DNA from: Methylovorus glucosotrophus
Lineage (GTDB): Bacteria; Pseudomonadota; Gammaproteobacteria; Burkholderiales; Methylophilaceae
Direction: 5' to 3'
Assembly (NCBI RefSeq): GCF_009858335.1
Contig: NZ_VMSE01000001.1
Coordinates: 558,001 to 622,000, forward strand
Length of the DNA: 64,000 bases
Below are positions 61,318 through 64,000 of this stretch, one piece after another (position 1 is the stretch's first letter; each line of letters opens with the position of its first letter). Position numbers and translations under genes: made by a program. Below the pieces are notes generated by a model. The model ran no database searches. It saw only the letters and a program-made list of their open reading frames with translations, and had not been told where the DNA came from.

Positions 61318-63417
61318 TTAAAAACGATAATTGGCGTTCAGACCCAACAGCCAGTTACGGCCAGCTGCCGGTTCAAAGAAGCGGCTGTTGCCATCATTTA
61401 CCCGTACAGAACCAATGTAATCCTTGTCGAAAATGTTTTCAACACGGACAAACTCGCTGAAGCGCCAGCTCTTGAGCTGTTGCTCAAAGCCTGCGCGTAC
61501 ATTGAAGATGGTGTACGACGGTGCGCTATCGGTATTGGTATCGTTGACATACGCCTTGCTGTTGTGACGCGCTTCGAATGCGGTGCGGAAACCGGACTCG
61601 ATATGCTTCCAGGCGGCTTCGGCGTAAATCTGCGTGTGGTAAGTGCCAGGAATGACGTTGCCCGATGCAATAAGGCCATTGGCTACGGTGGTGTAATCCG
61701 AATCAAATTTTGCGTTTAGCAGAGTGTACGCACCATATAAGGTGAAGTTATGTGGCAGTTTTGATTCAACTGACAACTCCGCACCGTTACGTGATGTCTT
61801 GTTTGCGTTCGTATATACAGAAATGCCATTAACTGTATTTGCAAGCACGATTTCATCGTCAGTCATGATCTTGAACAGGCTAAGATTGGCGCGTGTGTTA
61901 TCTCCAAGAAATGCTTTTGCACCAACTTCAAAATTACGGCTTTCGCTGGGCTTGAGATTTAAATTTGGGGTGCTGCTGATAACAGTGCTGGCATAAGCCA
62001 CCTCAACGAATGTAGGTGTTTCGAATCCTTTTCCATAGTTGGCGTAGAGATTCAGGGTCGGGGTTACTTTCCAAATGGCGCCGATGACGGGGGTTGTTTT
62101 TCGGTAGGATACATTCCCGCTACTGTCGCCATTGGTTAGTAATTGGTCATCGACTTCAAGGCTGACTTTTGTGCGACGTATCCCCGCATGCAAGTCCAAG
62201 CTTTCGAGAACAGACCAGCGTGCCTGAATATATTGATCGAAATTGCTCGCAATGTTTTTTTCGGTTCTGTTCAGAATGCCGGTACTCACGCCATTAGCGG
62301 TGTTGGTGTCTACCCGATCATCGTTCATTTTGCCGTAAGTGGTACCTACGCTTAAAGCATACGGTTTTCCCAACAGATGACCTTGATTGTCCCATCGGGC
62401 GTCCGTCCCCCAGAATTCACGAGATATCTCGCTTATGCGGCCCAGTGTCCCAAGCGGATTTCTTGGCAGATACTGCTGGTTTTCACGTGAGCCAACATAG
62501 CTAGTTAAAACGAGAGCATTGTCTGCATTAAGTTGATGTTCAAGTTTGAAACCAACTTGCGTGTGACTTCGGCTGACTTTCGTGTTTGCATTGTTTGCGG
62601 CGTTGACCACACTTTTCCTGTTGCTGAAGGCTTGCTCTCTGGTTAAGCCGAGAGGGTCCTGAGCATCCTGATCAAACCAATTGACTAGAGTAGTTAGCTT
62701 GGTGTCCTCATTCAGATTGAACTTGAATTTGGCAGTGCCTTGCTTTTTGTCATTGGCACTATGGTCGCGGTACCCATCAGATGAATATTGAGAATAGTTA
62801 ATCAGATATTCCATGCCGTCAGCATTACCTGCGGCCCGAACATTCTCCTGCTTGGTATCATAACTGCCAAACATGACGCCTGCGGAGACTTCTGGCGTTT
62901 TTGGAGCATCTTCAGTGAGCATCTGAATAACACCGCCAGAGGAGTTTCCATAAAGAGCAGAAAAAGGGCCGCGCATGACTTCGATATTGTTTACAACGCC
63001 AAGATCCATTATCCCTGGCTGGCCCTGGCCATCGGGCATGGTCAGCGGAATGCCATCAACGTACACACGCACGCCACGCACACCAAACGATGAGCGGGCG
63101 CCAAAGCCACGGGTGGAGATTTGCGGGTCTTGCGCCATCTGCGTGCGGTTTTGTGCGGTGATGCCGGGGACGCGGATCAGGCTTTCTGACAGCGTCATGC
63201 GGGCCTGACCGTCCTGTATGTTTTCTTTTTCAACAACATCAATCGCCACCGGCAGGTCGAAACTATCCTGCGCTTGACGGGTAGCGGTGACCACGATGGG
63301 GGCCAGGATGGAAATGCGCTCTTCGTGACCGGTATCGGTGGTTTCAGCGGCCATGCCGGGTTGGGCAAAGGCGCATGCGCTCAAAACGGCGTATGGCAGT
63401 GTTTTTCGGATGAACAT
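61318..63417 (-). CDS. PqqU/YncD-like TonB-dependent outer-membrane receptor
   Basis: 699 residues from ATG 63417, which has AAGGGAGC upstream; a longer frame to 63459 is less likely. Signal peptide ends near MAAE. The plug has LSESLIRVPGITAQNR, STRGFGARSSFGVRGVRVYV, DGIPLTMPDGQGQ and MRGPFSALYGNSSGGVIQ; the barrel ends in GRNWLLGLNANYRF. These plug motifs match E. coli YncD/PqqU (RGFGSRSTYGIRGIRLYVDG, MPDGQGQ, LRGPFSALYGNASGGV) closely. PqqU imports pyrroloquinoline quinone. Other ligands (lanthanide chelates) remain possible. Confidence 0.85.
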   Translation of the reverse strand: MFIRKTLPYAVLSACAFAQPGMAAETTDTGHEERISILAPIVVTATRQAQDSFDLPVAIDVVEKENIQDGQARMTLSESLIRVPGITAQNRTQMAQDPQISTRGFGARSSFGVRGVRVYVDGIPLTMPDGQGQPGIMDLGVVNNIEVMRGPFSALYGNSSGGVIQMLTEDAPKTPEVSAGVMFGSYDTKQENVRAAGNADGMEYLINYSQYSSDGYRDHSANDKKQGTAKFKFNLNEDTKLTTLVNWFDQDAQDPLGLTREQAFSNRKSVVNAANNANTKVSRSHTQVGFKLEHQLNADNALVLTSYVGSRENQQYLPRNPLGTLGRISEISREFWGTDARWDNQGHLLGKPYALSVGTTYGKMNDDRVDTNTANGVSTGILNRTEKNIASNFDQYIQARWSVLESLDLHAGIRRTKVSLEVDDQLLTNGDSSGNVSYRKTTPVIGAIWKVTPTLNLYANYGKGFETPTFVEVAYASTVISSTPNLNLKPSESRNFEVGAKAFLGDNTRANLSLFKIMTDDEIVLANTVNGISVYTNANKTSRNGAELSVESKLPHNFTLYGAYTLLNAKFDSDYTTVANGLIASGNVIPGTYHTQIYAEAAWKHIESGFRTAFEARHNSKAYVNDTNTDSAPSYTIFNVRAGFEQQLKSWRFSEFVRVENIFDKDYIGSVRVNDGNSRFFEPAAGRNWLLGLNANYRF

Positions 63418-63487
63418 GATGCTCCCTTGAAAAGTTAATTTTTGTAATGGGCGGAGCATAGTACATTCGGTGGCTTGAGCGCATCAG

Positions 63488-63514
63488 GATAATCATGAAT
63501 CTTCATTATGATTC
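63488..63514. promoter_or_regulatory. Imperfect palindrome upstream of the PqqU-like receptor
   Basis: AATCATGAA-TC-TTCATTATGATT forms a quasi-palindrome about 75 bases before the receptor start. It is AT-rich and a little like a Fur box but the match is poor. Candidate operator for the receptor gene. Confidence 0.35.
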
Positions 63515-63601
63515 GAAGCTGTAGTGGATAGTGTTGGGTCAAGCAGGCGGTGCCCCTGGAGGTGTAGAATATTCAGCCTGACCTACCAAAAAGGACATCT
63601 T

Positions 63602-63985
63602 GTGGCCGTTACCGGATTTAATCATTACAACTTGCGGGCGACGCGCGAGCAGATGGCAGTGTTGCTCGACTTTTACACCAGGGTGGTGGGCTTGACCTTG
63701 GGCGAGCGTCCTGGGCTCAGCAGCTTTGGCTACTGGTTATATGCCGGTGCCAAAGACGTGCTGCATTTGTCGGAAGTGAAAGAGGGGGTGGAACCCGCGT
63801 TGAATGTGCAAACCACGTTTGATCATGTGGCTTTTACCTGCACGGATTATGCCGCCATGGAGCAACATCTTCAGGCCCATGGCGTTCAGTTTGGCAGCCG
63901 TGTCGTCAAGGCGACCAATGTCAGGCAGATTTTTTTCAAGGATCCGTTTGGCAACGGCGTTGAGTTTAACTTCGACGAGAGTTAA
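63602..63985 (+). CDS. VOC-family protein (dioxygenase/FosA-like fold)
   Basis: About 127 residues from GTG 63602 with AAGGA upstream; TTG 63599 is also possible. VTGFNHYNLRATREQMAVLLDFY opens the fold, FDHVAFTCTDYAAMEQHLQ is the second unit, and VRQIFFKDPFGNGVEFNFDE ends it with the conserved Glu ligand. His and Glu metal ligands of the vicinal-oxygen-chelate superfamily are present. Substrate unknown; FosA-type resistance is not indicated. Confidence 0.85.
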   Translation: MAVTGFNHYNLRATREQMAVLLDFYTRVVGLTLGERPGLSSFGYWLYAGAKDVLHLSEVKEGVEPALNVQTTFDHVAFTCTDYAAMEQHLQAHGVQFGSRVVKATNVRQIFFKDPFGNGVEFNFDES

Positions 63986-64000
63986 GGCCGGGCTGGCCTT

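Noticed and set aside
61318..63417. Siderophore receptor of the FecA type with N-terminal signalling domain
   Set aside because: There is no secretin/TonB short N-terminal domain before the plug and no sigma/anti-sigma pair nearby; plug motifs fit YncD/PqqU better.

Overview
The window looks like the chromosome of a methylotrophic betaproteobacterium, most likely of the Methylophilaceae. This rests on a lanthanide-type XoxF methanol dehydrogenase with XoxJ and two cytochromes c, a quinoprotein-associated SoxYZ-like carrier, a betaproteobacterial order of housekeeping genes, and codon use strongly biased in xoxF and in the ribosomal genes. Genus is inference only.

Bases 1-20600 are conserved core: ruvC(partial)-ruvA-ruvB, ybgC-tolQ-tolR-tolA-tolB-pal-cpoB, queE-queC (preQ0/queuosine), rpsP-rimM-trmD-rplS, ogt and xerD, a minus-strand ychJ/TIGR03790/folB group, plsY divergent from tsaD, and rpsU-yqeY-dnaG-rpoD, ending in tRNA-Ile(CAU).

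Bases 20601-38290 are an integrative mobilizable element inserted in the 3' end of that tRNA gene. A 47-bp exact copy of the tRNA 3' end (about 100 bp with the following terminator) lies at the right end. The left half carries a tyrosine integrase, a small HTH protein, a replication-type protein with a palindromic repeat inside its gene, MobC and a MOB-P type relaxase, then a lone VirB6/TrbL-like channel protein with a lipoprotein and small membrane proteins but no other type IV secretion genes. Next comes a cluster of antitoxin-like genes without visible toxins and a protein with two zinc-ribbon/HNH-like units. The right half holds a G+C-rich Gabija-like defence pair (OLD-TOPRIM nuclease plus UvrD-like helicase) and a minus-strand row of small AT-rich genes, some resembling immunity-type DUF proteins. 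A copy of the element's right terminal sequence lies just left of the defence pair, which suggests that the right half was added by a second event at the att site.

Bases 38506-42770 carry two short-chain dehydrogenases divergent from a LysR regulator, a VOC protein and a luciferase-like monooxygenase. Bases 42960-46929 hold a proline/alanine-rich secreted protein, trhO, a BrkB membrane protein fused to a cyclic-nucleotide-binding domain, and a prolyl aminopeptidase.

Bases 47043-52791 form the methanol oxidation block: xoxF with a strong promoter and 5' hairpin, xoxJ, xoxG, a lipoprotein paralogue of XoxG, and a type II NADH dehydrogenase. Bases 52885-58338 carry lplT, a PIN-PhoH protein, a bcp-type peroxiredoxin, an orphan histidine kinase and a TonB-like protein. 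Bases 58491-63417 hold a second quinoprotein-linked set: a zinc metallohydrolase, a cytochrome b561, the SoxYZ-like carrier and a TonB-dependent receptor that closely resembles PqqU/YncD. The window ends in a VOC protein.
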